A stretch of DNA of 64,000 nucleotides from positions 23,249-87,248 of the forward strand of contig DATBAV010000005.1 of assembly GCA_036271315.1 (NCBI GenBank), in the 5' to 3' direction. The notes beneath the pieces were generated by a model. The model made no database searches. It was not told where the DNA came from and was given only the letters and a program-made list of their open reading frames with translations. Shown here piece after piece: positions 26,184 to 34,543 of this stretch. Numbering within the stretch: the first letter of the stretch is position 1; each line of letters opens with the position of its first letter. The position numbers and the translations under genes are program-made. Origin of the DNA: VRUE01 sp036271315 (lineage in GTDB: Bacteria > Actinomycetota > Thermoleophilia > Solirubrobacterales > 70-9).

Positions 26184-27260
26184 GTGCAAGACCTCAAAGG
26201 CCTGATCCTCTCCGGTGGGGCCGGGACGCGGCTGCGGCCGATCACCCACACCTCGGCGAAGCAGCTGGTTCCAGTTGCCAACAAGCCCGTGCTCTTCTAC
26301 GGGATCGAGGCGCTGGTCGATGCCGGCGTCACCGAGATCGGGATCATCATCGCCCCCGAGACCGGCGATGAGATCCGCGAGGCGGCCGGGGACGGCTCCG
26401 CCTTCGGCGCCGAGATCACCTACATCGTCCAGGACAAGCCCGCCGGGCTCGCCCACGCAGTGCTCACCGCGGAGGAGTTCATCGGTGGCTCGCCCTTCGT
26501 CATGTACCTCGGCGACAACCTGCTCGCCGACGGTCTGCGCGGTTTGGTCTCGACCTTCCGCGAGGAGGAGCCGGACGCGCTGATCCTGCTCACCCCGGTC
26601 GATGACCCGCAGTCCTACGGCGTCGCCGAGCTCGACGGCGAGAGGATCGTGCGCCTGATCGAGAAGCCGAAGGACCCGCCCTCGAACCTGGCTCTAGTCG
26701 GCGTCTACCTCTTCGCCCCCCCGATCTTCGAGGCGGCCCGCGCGCTCGAGCCCTCCTGGCGCGGCGAGCTGGAGATCACCGAGGCGATCCAGAGCCTGAT
26801 CGAAGAGGGCAAGACCGTGAAGTCCGAGGTGGTCAGCGGCTGGTGGAAGGACACCGGCCAGCTCGCCGACATGCTCGAGGCCAACCGGCTGGTGCTCGAG
26901 GAGATCGAGACAAAGATCGAGGGCGAGGTCGACGAGGCCTCGAAGATCGAGGGCCGCGTCATCGTCGAGCCCGGCGCGGTAGTGGCCAACTCGGTCGTCC
27001 GCGGCCCGGCCGTGATCGGTGCTGGCGCCCGCATCGAGGACGCCTACATCGGCCCCTACACCTCGATCGGCGACGACGTCTGCGTGCGGCGCTCCGAAGT
27101 CGAGCACTCGATCATCCTCGCTGGCTCCGTGGTCGAGGACCTCGGCACCCGCATGGAGGCGAGCCTGCTCGGCCGCGAAGTCAAGCTCACCCGCAGCGAC
27201 GGCATGCCGAAGACGCTGCGGATGCTGGTCGGCGACAAGTCCGAGATCAAGATCATCTGA
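26184..27260 (+). CDS. rmlA: Glucose-1-phosphate thymidylyltransferase, long form
   Basis: A 358-residue nucleotidyltransferase catalysing glucose-1-phosphate + dTTP to dTDP-glucose, the first step of dTDP-L-rhamnose synthesis. LILSGGAGTRLRPIT binds the nucleotide, followed by KQLVPVANKPV, MYLGDNLLADG and a KDTGQ motif. The C-terminal 110 residues form a left-handed beta-helix-like extension (VIGAGARIEDAYIGPYTSIG), marking the long RmlA type common in actinobacteria and archaea. GTG 26184 start. It leads the rmlA-rmlD-rmlB-rmlC operon and overlaps rmlD by one base (TGATG). Confidence 0.93.
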   Translation: MQDLKGLILSGGAGTRLRPITHTSAKQLVPVANKPVLFYGIEALVDAGVTEIGIIIAPETGDEIREAAGDGSAFGAEITYIVQDKPAGLAHAVLTAEEFIGGSPFVMYLGDNLLADGLRGLVSTFREEEPDALILLTPVDDPQSYGVAELDGERIVRLIEKPKDPPSNLALVGVYLFAPPIFEAARALEPSWRGELEITEAIQSLIEEGKTVKSEVVSGWWKDTGQLADMLEANRLVLEEIETKIEGEVDEASKIEGRVIVEPGAVVANSVVRGPAVIGAGARIEDAYIGPYTSIGDDVCVRRSEVEHSIILAGSVVEDLGTRMEASLLGREVKLTRSDGMPKTLRMLVGDKSEIKII

Positions 27261-28114
27261 TGAAGATCCTCGTCACAGGTGCCGGTGGAATGCTCGGGCG
27301 CGACGTCGTCCTCGCCGCCGGCAACGCCGGCCACGACGTGGTCGGCTTCGGCCACACCGAGCTCGACGTCACCGATCCGGCGGCACTCGGGGCGAAGTTC
27401 GAGCTCGAACGGCCCGACGTGGCGATCAACTGCGCCGCCTGGACCGACGTCGACGGGGCCGAGGAGTCCGAGGAGGCGGCGCTTGCGGTCAACGGAGCGG
27501 CCGCCGGCAACGTCGCCGCCGCGGCCGCCGCGGTCGGTGCCAGCGTCGTCTACGTCTCCAGCGACTACGTCTTCGACGGTAGCAAGGGGGCGCCTTACGT
27601 CGAAACCGACCAGACCGCGCCGCTCTCGGCCTACGGCCGCACCAAGCTCGCCGGCGAGGAGGCCACGGCGGCCGCCAACAAGCGCCACTTCGTCGTCCGT
27701 TCCTCCTGGCTCTTCGGCATCGGCGGCTCCAACTTCGTCGAGACGATGCTGCGCCTCGCCTCGACTCAGAACGAGGTCCTGGTTGTGCGCGACCAGGTCG
27801 GCTCGCCCACCTACACCTGGCACCTCGCCTACGGGATCGTCCGCCTGATCGAGGGGGTCGAGTTCGGCATCCACCACATGGCTGCCGGCGGCGCCTGTTC
27901 CTGGTACGACTTTGCCCGCGAGATCTTCGACCAGGCCAAAGTCGAGTGCCTGGTCCTCTCCGCCACCACGGACATGCTCGGACGCCCCGCACCCCGCCCC
28001 GCCTACTCGGCCCTGGAGAGCCAGCGCGAACACGCGATCGAGCTGCCGCCCTGGCGCGACGGCCTCTCCGCCTACCTTTCCCAGCGCACTGCCGAGCAGG
28101 AGGCCGCGGCGTGA
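27260..28114 (+). CDS. rmlD: dTDP-4-dehydrorhamnose reductase
   Basis: A 284-residue SDR that reduces dTDP-4-dehydro-L-rhamnose to dTDP-L-rhamnose. Visible are LVTGAGGMLGRDVV, NCAAWTDVDGAE, VSSDYVFDG, the SAYGRTKLAGE catalytic Tyr/Lys and RSSWLFG, all characteristic of RmlD. The ATG overlaps the rmlA stop by one base and its own stop overlaps the rmlB start by four, so the genes are tightly coupled. The order D before B is a little unusual but does not affect the pathway. Confidence 0.94.
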   Translation: MKILVTGAGGMLGRDVVLAAGNAGHDVVGFGHTELDVTDPAALGAKFELERPDVAINCAAWTDVDGAEESEEAALAVNGAAAGNVAAAAAAVGASVVYVSSDYVFDGSKGAPYVETDQTAPLSAYGRTKLAGEEATAAANKRHFVVRSSWLFGIGGSNFVETMLRLASTQNEVLVVRDQVGSPTYTWHLAYGIVRLIEGVEFGIHHMAAGGACSWYDFAREIFDQAKVECLVLSATTDMLGRPAPRPAYSALESQREHAIELPPWRDGLSAYLSQRTAEQEAAA

Positions 28115-29094
28115 AGCTGCTCGTCACCGGCGCCGCCGGCTTCATCGGCTCGACCTACGTGCGCCTGGCCGGCGCCGAGCACGAGATCCGCGTGCTCGAC
28201 AAGCTCACCTACGCTGGCCGCCGCGAGAACCTGCCCGAGGGAACCGAGCTGGTCGAGGGCGCGATCGAGGACCCCAAGGTCGTGCGCGAGGCGATGGAGG
28301 GCTGTGACGCGGTCGTCAACTTCGCCGCCGAGTCCCACGTCGACCGCTCGATCGACGACCAGGACGCCTTCGCCCGCACCCACGTGATCGGCACCGGCAC
28401 CCTGCTCGACGCCGCCCGCGAGCTCGGCGTCGGCCGCTACCTGCAGGTCTCCACCGACGAGGTCTACGGCTCGATTGAGTCCGGCTCCTTCACCGAGACC
28501 TCGCCGCTCGACCCCTCCTCGCCCTACTCGGCGACCAAGGCGGCCGGCGACCTGCTGGTCACCGCCCACGTCCACACCTACGGCATCGACGCCTCGATCG
28601 TGCGCGGCTCCAACAACTACGGCCCGCGTCAGTACCCCGAGAAGCTGATCCCCCTGATTACGCTCAACGCCCTGCACAGCGACTCGCTGCCGGTCTACGG
28701 CGACGGCAAGCAGGTGCGCAACTGGCTCTACGTCGAGGACTTCTGCCGCGGCATCCACACCGTGCTGGGCAAGGGCAAGGCCGGCGAGGCCTACAACGTC
28801 GGCGGGCCGGACGAGTGCGAGAACATCGAGGTGATCAAGCGGGTGATCGAGCTGACCGGCAAGGACGAGTCGCTGATCTCCTACGTCGCCGATCGCCCCG
28901 GCCACGACCGCCGCTACTCGCTCTCCTCGGCCAAGCTGAAGGAGCAGCTGGGCTGGGAGGCCGAGGTCCATTTCGCCGAGGGCCTGGAGAAGACCGTCGC
29001 CTGGTACCGCGACAACGAGGAGTGGTGGGGCCCGATCCGCTCCGGCGAGTACCGCGAGTACTACGAAAAGCAGTACGGCAAGGCCCTCGGCTAG
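28111..29094 (+). CDS. rmlB: dTDP-glucose 4,6-dehydratase
   Basis: A 327-residue extended SDR converting dTDP-glucose to dTDP-4-keto-6-deoxyglucose. Signatures: LVTGAAGFIGSTYVR, FAAESHVDRSI, QVSTDEVYGS, SPYSATKAAGD, RGSNNYGPRQYPEKLIP and RNWLYVEDFCRGI. All are diagnostic for RmlB. The GTG 28111 start overlaps the rmlD stop (GTGA); the long frame upstream is a shadow within rmlD. Its stop shares one base with the rmlC start. Confidence 0.95.
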   Translation: MKLLVTGAAGFIGSTYVRLAGAEHEIRVLDKLTYAGRRENLPEGTELVEGAIEDPKVVREAMEGCDAVVNFAAESHVDRSIDDQDAFARTHVIGTGTLLDAARELGVGRYLQVSTDEVYGSIESGSFTETSPLDPSSPYSATKAAGDLLVTAHVHTYGIDASIVRGSNNYGPRQYPEKLIPLITLNALHSDSLPVYGDGKQVRNWLYVEDFCRGIHTVLGKGKAGEAYNVGGPDECENIEVIKRVIELTGKDESLISYVADRPGHDRRYSLSSAKLKEQLGWEAEVHFAEGLEKTVAWYRDNEEWWGPIRSGEYREYYEKQYGKALG

Positions 29095-29642
29095 TGCTCG
29101 AGCGCCTGCCGACCAAGCTCGAGGGCGTCGTCCTGCTCGCGCCGACCGTCCATGGCGACGAGCGTGGCTTCATGGTCGAGACCTATCGCCGCGACCTCTG
29201 GGCCGAGCACGGGGTAGAGGTCGAGTTCGTCCAGCACAACCACTCGCGCTCTTCGCGGGGCACCCTGCGCGGCCTGCACTTCCAGACCGAGCCCGGCCAG
29301 GCGAAGCTGGTCCGCTGCCCACGCGGCAGGATCTTCGACGTCGCCGTCGACCTGCGCCGCGGCTCTCCCACCTACGGCCAGTGGGAGGGCTACGAGCTCG
29401 ACGACGAGGCCCATCGCCAGCTCTTCGTCCCGGTCGGCTTCGGCCACGGCTTCGCCGTGCTCAGCGAGACCGCCGACGTCACCTATCTCTGCTCGAGCAC
29501 CTACGACCCCGCCACTGAGTCGGGCATCGCATGGGACGACCCCGGCGTCGGGGTCGAGTGGCCGGTCGACGACCCGCTCCTCTCCGAGCGCGACAAGACC
29601 GCGCCGACCCTCGCCGAAGTCGGCGAGACGCTTCCCTTCTAG
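29094..29642 (+). CDS. rmlC: dTDP-4-dehydrorhamnose 3,5-epimerase
   Basis: A 182-residue cupin epimerase acting between RmlB and RmlD. It contains DERGFMVETYRRD, QHNHSRSSRGTLRGLHFQ (catalytic His region), GRIFDVAVDLRRGSPTYG and PVGFGHGFAVLSE, diagnostic for RmlC. GTG 29094 overlaps the rmlB stop (TAGTG). Its own stop overlaps the convergent GT2 gene by 4 bases. With rmlA, D and B it completes dTDP-L-rhamnose synthesis. Confidence 0.94.
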   Translation: MLERLPTKLEGVVLLAPTVHGDERGFMVETYRRDLWAEHGVEVEFVQHNHSRSSRGTLRGLHFQTEPGQAKLVRCPRGRIFDVAVDLRRGSPTYGQWEGYELDDEAHRQLFVPVGFGHGFAVLSETADVTYLCSSTYDPATESGIAWDDPGVGVEWPVDDPLLSERDKTAPTLAEVGETLPF

Positions 29643-30514
29643 CGCCCGCGCGCCGCGGTGATGCCGAGGCTGACCGCGAGCTTGGCGCCGATCCCGGCGT
29701 AGACGGCCATGTTGACGAGCGGGTTGTGCTCAGCCGCGTCGAAGCGGCGGTAGAAGCGGCCCATGCCGCGGTGGAAGGCGATCTCTTGTTTTGGCGCCCG
29801 GCGCTTGCCGCTGGAGCCGCCCTTGACGTGCAGGGCGACCCCGGCCGGCTCGTAGAAGACCTTCCAGCCGGCCTGCCAGAAGCGCCGGCACCAGTCGAGG
29901 TCCTCCATGTAGAGCCAGTAGCCCTCGTCGAGCAGGCCGACCTCGCGCACCGCCTCGGCGCGGCAGAGCATGAAGGCGCCGTTGACGGCGTCGACCTCGC
30001 CGGGATCGTCGTCGCCGAGGTGGGTCGCCCGGTACTGGCTCAGCGACTCGCCGGCACCGTCGTCGCGGCCGATCCCGGTGAAGTGGGCGAGGGCGCTGAG
30101 CGGGGTGGGGAAGGAGCGCTTGCAGGCGTGGTCCAGCTCGCCCGATTCGGTTACCAGCTTGCAGCCGACCATGCCGATCCGCTCGTCCGAGTACAGCCGC
30201 GCCAGCGAGGTGTCCAGGGTCTCGGCGTAGACCTCGGTATCGGGGTTGAGCAGCAGCACCGCTTTCGCCTCGTCCTCGCGCAGGACGACGTTGTTGGCGG
30301 CCGAGAAGCCGATGTTCTCGCGACGCAGCAGCCGTACCTCGGGAAACTCGCGCTCGACCATCTCCGGGGTCGTGTCGGGGCTGCCGCTGTCGACCACGGT
30401 CACCCGCATCGCGCCGCTCGCGGGATGCTCTCGCAGCGAGCGCAGGCAGCGCCGCAGCAGCTCTTCGGCGCCGTGGCTGACGATGACGATCTCGAGATCG
30501 AGCGGAGCGGGCAT
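29639..30514 (-). CDS. Family 2 glycosyltransferase, rhamnosyltransferase-like
   Basis: A 291-residue GT-A transferase: LEIVIVSHGAEELLRRCL, VTVVDSGSPDTTP, NIGFSAANNVVL, LLLNPDTEVYAETL and YWLYMEDLDWCRRFWQAG. The pattern is that of WbbL-type rhamnosyltransferases; in actinobacteria such enzymes often link rhamnose near the chain base. It follows the sugar-transferase gene by 12 bases on the same strand, so it may add the second sugar on the lipid carrier. The C terminus has a short hydrophobic segment. Confidence 0.88.
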   Translation of the reverse strand: MPAPLDLEIVIVSHGAEELLRRCLRSLREHPASGAMRVTVVDSGSPDTTPEMVEREFPEVRLLRRENIGFSAANNVVLREDEAKAVLLLNPDTEVYAETLDTSLARLYSDERIGMVGCKLVTESGELDHACKRSFPTPLSALAHFTGIGRDDGAGESLSQYRATHLGDDDPGEVDAVNGAFMLCRAEAVREVGLLDEGYWLYMEDLDWCRRFWQAGWKVFYEPAGVALHVKGGSSGKRRAPKQEIAFHRGMGRFYRRFDAAEHNPLVNMAVYAGIGAKLAVSLGITAARGR

Positions 30515-30526
30515 CGGCTGGATTCT

Positions 30527-32023
30527 CTAGTAGGCGCCTTCGCCGCGGACGATTGCCCGCGGCGTGCGCAAGAGGATCGCCAGATCGCCGGCGACCGAGA
30601 GGTTGTCGAGGTAGTCGCGCTCCATCGCCAGCCGCTCCTCGAAGGTGAGGTCGCCGCGCCCGTAGACCTGCATCGGCCCGGTCAGCCCCGGCTTGATCGC
30701 GAGGCGGGCGCGCTGGCGCTCGTCATAGAGAGCGACAACCGCCTCCTCCTCGGGCCGCGGCCCGACCAGCGACATATCGCCCCGCAGTACGTTGATCAGC
30801 TGCGGCAGCTCGTCGAGGCTGGTGCGGCGGAGCAGGCGACCGGCGCGGGTGATCCGCGGGTCGTCGACGATCTTGAAGGCGGGCTCGTCGAGTTTCTCGA
30901 GGTCGACCAGCTCGGCCAGGCGCTCCTCGGCGTCGGTGACCATGGTGCGGAACTTCAGCATCGTGAACGGCACCCCGTCCTTGCCCGCGCGCTTCTGGCG
31001 GAAGAAGACCGGCATGCCCGAGTCGACCACGATCAGCAGCGCGATCGCCGCCAGCAGCGGCGAGAGCAGGGTTAGCATCAGGCCGGAGACGAGCAGGTCG
31101 AGGCCGCGCTTCAGCGCCAGGGTCGAGCGCGGTGGATCGGAGAAGCGGAAGTCGAGTACCGGCAGCTCGGCCAGCCGGTTGAGCTCGATCCCCGGCCCGA
31201 GCAGGCCGTAGTGCTTGGGCAGGAAGGTGAGGCCGAGCCCGGCGCTCTTGCACTCCTCGATCAGGTGCTCGACGTCGCGCTCGCCCATCTCCTGCTCGCC
31301 GACGACGACGCGCTCGACGTTGTGTGCGCGCGCCACCCGCGAGATCTCTTCGATCGATCCCAGCCTTGGCAGCGACGCCTGCCGGTCCTTGTCGCGCGGG
31401 GCCGAGAGGTAGCCGACCAGTTGCAGGCGTGCCTCCGGATGGGTGGCGATCCGTCGCGCGACCACGTCGACCAGGCTGGCGGGCCCGATCACGATGCCGA
31501 TCGCGACCCCGGTCAACCGCTGCCAGACGAAGCGCAGCACCGCGCGGGAGACGAAGCAGGCAAGCACGGCGCCAATGCCGACGATGATCGCGCTCTTCGC
31601 CGACAGCGCCCCCCCAGGGCTCAGCCAGAGCAGGCCGTCGAGGACGATCGTGCCCAGGGCGCTGGCCGAGATCAGCGAGGGCAGCTCGTCGAGGGTGCTG
31701 TGGCGGATGCGCCGGTGGTCGTTGTCGTAGAGGCCGTGCAGCTTCAGCACCAGCAGCCAGGCCGGGGTGAAGAGCACCGCCCAGAAGAGCTTGGCCACGT
31801 CGGTGGTCGAGGTGAGGGCGGTGGCGACGCAGAGCGCCGCGAAGATCGACACCCAGTCGCCGGCGGCAAGCAGGCGACGCAGCATCGCCCCGCGCCGGCG
31901 CGAGCCGCTGGGACCGGTGAGCCCGAGCCGGCTCGCCATCTCGGTCTGGGCGCGAGTGGATGCTTCCGGCGCCGTAGTCGCTTCGGCCTGTCCCTGAGTC
32001 TCCTCACTGGTCTTGGCGCTCAT
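30527..32023 (-). CDS. Polyprenyl-phosphate sugar phosphotransferase (initiating transferase)
   Basis: A 498-residue protein of the exopolysaccharide polyprenyl-glycosylphosphotransferase family. About residues 45-175 carry four or five transmembrane helices, 180-290 a CoA-binding-like domain, and the C-terminal 190 residues the catalytic domain after a membrane hairpin (LKRGLDLLVSGLMLTLLSP). Its signatures are FFRQKRAGKDGVPFTMLKFRTM, RRTSLDELPQLINVLRGDMS and VGPRPEE. It loads the first sugar-1-phosphate onto undecaprenyl phosphate. ATG 32023 overlaps the upstream stop by one base; ATG 32035 is an alternative. Confidence 0.92.
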   Translation of the reverse strand: MSAKTSEETQGQAEATTAPEASTRAQTEMASRLGLTGPSGSRRRGAMLRRLLAAGDWVSIFAALCVATALTSTTDVAKLFWAVLFTPAWLLVLKLHGLYDNDHRRIRHSTLDELPSLISASALGTIVLDGLLWLSPGGALSAKSAIIVGIGAVLACFVSRAVLRFVWQRLTGVAIGIVIGPASLVDVVARRIATHPEARLQLVGYLSAPRDKDRQASLPRLGSIEEISRVARAHNVERVVVGEQEMGERDVEHLIEECKSAGLGLTFLPKHYGLLGPGIELNRLAELPVLDFRFSDPPRSTLALKRGLDLLVSGLMLTLLSPLLAAIALLIVVDSGMPVFFRQKRAGKDGVPFTMLKFRTMVTDAEERLAELVDLEKLDEPAFKIVDDPRITRAGRLLRRTSLDELPQLINVLRGDMSLVGPRPEEEAVVALYDERQRARLAIKPGLTGPMQVYGRGDLTFEERLAMERDYLDNLSVAGDLAILLRTPRAIVRGEGAY

Positions 32024-34035
32024 CAGCAGGTCCATTCCCCACGCAGGCATTGCGCCACCGGATTCAGTTCGCGCGCCTTTTCGAGGTCCGCCTGGGCGGC
32101 CTTGGCTTCGCCGGCCTCGTGCTCGACCCGCGAACGCAGGTAGTACCACTGCCAGTTGCGGTCCTCGCGTTCGATCGCGTGGCTGAAGTGCACGATCGCG
32201 ACGGGGTAGTTCCCCTGGCGCTCGGCCAGCAGGCCGAGCTGCACGTAAGGGGAGGCTGCCCAGGGCTCGATCGAGCGAGCGGTTTCGGCATGGTCGACGG
32301 CGCTGCCGAAGTCTTCTCTCGCCGCGGCGGCCTGGCTGGAATCGATCTCGTGTTCGACCAGCAACGGTCCGACCAGGGCGATCGCCGAGACCCAGGCGAG
32401 GACCACAGCGGCAACGGTCAGACCGAAGCGCCGCCCGTCGGCCTTTGGGTTCGCCCGGCGCCGGGGGTCGGCGGCGAGCTGGTTGCAGCGGGCGGCGACC
32501 ACCACGCCGGCAGCGAGGAAGAAGAACGCTCCAATGGCGGGGATCTCCCAAAACCAGTCGAAGGCCGCCCCCACCGCAAAGGCAAGCATCGCCGCCAGCA
32601 GGGCCGCGTAGCGGTCGCGCTGCGGCTCGGGAGCGGCGCGCCAGGTGGCGAAGGCGCACCAGAGCAGCGTGCCGATCAGGGCGAGCACCAGCAGCCCGCC
32701 GACGATGCCCAGCTCGGCAAACGACTCGAGGTATAGAGAGTGCGCGTCGTGGACCGGAAGTTCGATCGTGCGCAGTTGATTCCAGGAGAACTGGTAGGTC
32801 CCGGCCCCGTGGCCGAGGATCGGCTTTTCGCCGAAGGCTTCGATCGCCACTTTGTAGAACTCGTGGCGCCCGGCGCCCGAGAGGTCGGCGAAGTGCGCCT
32901 GCGGATTGCTTGGGAACTGGATGTCGGGGCTGGAGAACTGATGCCAGGCGCGGCCGCCGACGGCGGCGAGCGCCGCGATGACCACTACGGCCGCGGCGAG
33001 CGCGATGCCTTTCAGCACTCTCGGGTTGCGGGAGATCGCGACCGCCCGCCCGCTCAACCTGCCCTCGCGGCGCTCCTCCCAGCGCAGTGCGGCGAAGAGC
33101 AGCAGCGAGAGCGCGGTGCCGGCGAGCAGGATCAGCAGGACGGTGACGCCCTGGTCGATCGCCGCCTGGCCGCCGAGGTTGTCGGCGAGACTGTGGCGCG
33201 ATTGCACGGCCAGAACGGCTGGGAGTGCCCCGAGCGCTCCAATTGCGAGCGTTGCCAGAAGCCAGAGCCGATCTCTCGAGAGGACGAGCAGGCAGCCGCA
33301 GGCGACCAGGAGGGAAAGCAGGCCACCGCGCGAGTAGGTGAAGTAGAGGGCGAGCAGGCTGGCGGGGATCAAGGCGACCGAGAGCCAGCGCAGGCTGGCG
33401 GAGAGGGCGCGGCGGCTGGTCCAGAGCATCAGTGCAATACCGATCCCAAAAACCGCCCCGTTGGCGTTCCAGTAGCCAAGCGGATAGCTCAGTCGCGGTC
33501 CGCTGCCAACCGACTGGGAAACGTCGAGCACATGCGGCAAAAGGCGCCCACCAAGGCCGAGCAGCGCGACCAATGCCGCGGCAATTGTTAGACCTTCAGC
33601 GAAACGTTGGCGCCGTTCGTCGGTTTGGGCGATCAGGAACGCGGCAATGAAGAACCCGAGGTAGACCGCAACGCGGTCCGCCTCGATGACGCTCAGCTCA
33701 ATCGACCCCGACCAGAGAGATGAGAGTGCACACAAAAGCGACAGACAGACGATCAGTCCGCCTGCCCAGTACAACGGTCGCTCTGGCTTCACCGCCGAGC
33801 CAGCGCCAAAGACGAGCAGGGCAACCACGACCAGCCACACCGCAAGGCCGGCAATGTGACGACTGCTCACATCAAAGCCACCGCCAGCCAGGGCGAGGGC
33901 GCCGATCAGCGCAACCGGCGCTAGCAACGCCGCCGTTTGGTCTAACCTTGCGCGCGATGAACGTCGGGAAGCGCCATCGCCGGGCGCCGCAATGGGCGCG
34001 CCTTTCCTTGCTGATGTCAGTGATTGCTCTGGCAT
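32023..34035 (-). CDS. O-antigen ligase-like membrane protein with TPR tail
   Basis: A 670-residue protein: about twelve transmembrane segments, Wzy_C/O-antigen-ligase motifs (YFTYSRGGLLSLLVA; KPILGHGAGTYQF; HDAHSLYLESFAELGIVGG) and a C-terminal tetratricopeptide-like domain of about 110 residues. Fusion of this family with TPRs is common in Gram-positive polymerases or ligases. The start is ambiguous: ATG 34035 has GGGGAAG at good spacing but overlaps the divergent gene at 33957 by 79 bases, while TTG 33927 would avoid the overlap but lacks a Shine-Dalgarno. First gene of the operon 34035-29639. Confidence 0.85.
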   Translation of the reverse strand: MPEQSLTSARKGAPIAAPGDGASRRSSRARLDQTAALLAPVALIGALALAGGGFDVSSRHIAGLAVWLVVVALLVFGAGSAVKPERPLYWAGGLIVCLSLLCALSSLWSGSIELSVIEADRVAVYLGFFIAAFLIAQTDERRQRFAEGLTIAAALVALLGLGGRLLPHVLDVSQSVGSGPRLSYPLGYWNANGAVFGIGIALMLWTSRRALSASLRWLSVALIPASLLALYFTYSRGGLLSLLVACGCLLVLSRDRLWLLATLAIGALGALPAVLAVQSRHSLADNLGGQAAIDQGVTVLLILLAGTALSLLLFAALRWEERREGRLSGRAVAISRNPRVLKGIALAAAVVVIAALAAVGGRAWHQFSSPDIQFPSNPQAHFADLSGAGRHEFYKVAIEAFGEKPILGHGAGTYQFSWNQLRTIELPVHDAHSLYLESFAELGIVGGLLVLALIGTLLWCAFATWRAAPEPQRDRYAALLAAMLAFAVGAAFDWFWEIPAIGAFFFLAAGVVVAARCNQLAADPRRRANPKADGRRFGLTVAAVVLAWVSAIALVGPLLVEHEIDSSQAAAAREDFGSAVDHAETARSIEPWAASPYVQLGLLAERQGNYPVAIVHFSHAIEREDRNWQWYYLRSRVEHEAGEAKAAQADLEKARELNPVAQCLRGEWTC

Positions 34036-34541
34036 TGGCTTGCTTCCCCGCGCTCGCTCAGGCCGAATGCACAAGCTCGAGCTGCGTCCAGTACACCGAA
34101 TCTATCCCCAAGCCCGAAGGTGAAAACACGCCTCAGGGCCACCAGAAAACCCCCGCGAAGGTCTCGAAGACCGGTAAGGACGGCAACTCGGAACCATCCC
34201 AGCCAAATGGCTCGAAGGGTGCGAAGGAAGCCGAAGGGTCAGAAGAAGGCGAAGCATCTGAAAAGAAGAGCGGGGCAGTGCCTGGTCACAGCGGCGACAA
34301 TGGGCAGGGTAAACCAGGTGGCAGCACCCACGAGGGCGGCAAGAACGCCGTGAATCCCGGCGCTCAGAGCAAGTCGGGCGTCCAGGCTTCGAAGTCCAGC
34401 GATAGTGGCGGCTCCTCGCCGCTCGTTCCGATCCTGATCGCGATCGCCGTTCTCGCTGCCATCTCGGTGGCTGTGGTGACGATCAGGCAGCGCCGCCAGC
34501 GCGGCGGTCCCACGGCGACAGCCTCTCCCAAGGCAAACTGA
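33957..34541 (+). CDS. Mucin-like exported protein with C-terminal membrane anchor
   Basis: A 194-residue protein of three parts: a signal peptide (basic n-region, then LSLLMSVIALALACFPALAQA), a roughly 120-residue hydrophilic stretch rich in Gly, Ser, Lys, Glu and Pro with no predicted fold, and a C-terminal transmembrane helix (VPILIAIAVLAAISVAVV) followed by basic residues. Two cysteines sit just after the signal peptide (CTSSSC). It reads like a wall-spanning stalk or spacer. The start overlaps the alternative start region of the divergent ligase-like gene. It precedes the secreted hydrolase by 2 bases and is presumably co-transcribed with it. Function unknown. Confidence 0.72.
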   Translation: MNVGKRHRRAPQWARLSLLMSVIALALACFPALAQAECTSSSCVQYTESIPKPEGENTPQGHQKTPAKVSKTGKDGNSEPSQPNGSKGAKEAEGSEEGEASEKKSGAVPGHSGDNGQGKPGGSTHEGGKNAVNPGAQSKSGVQASKSSDSGGSSPLVPILIAIAVLAAISVAVVTIRQRRQRGGPTATASPKAN

Positions 34542-34543
34542 TC

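Noticed and set aside
29531..31075. 514-codon plus-strand ORF across the GT2 and sugar transferase genes
   Set aside because: Antisense to two genes with clear family motifs; its own translation has none.
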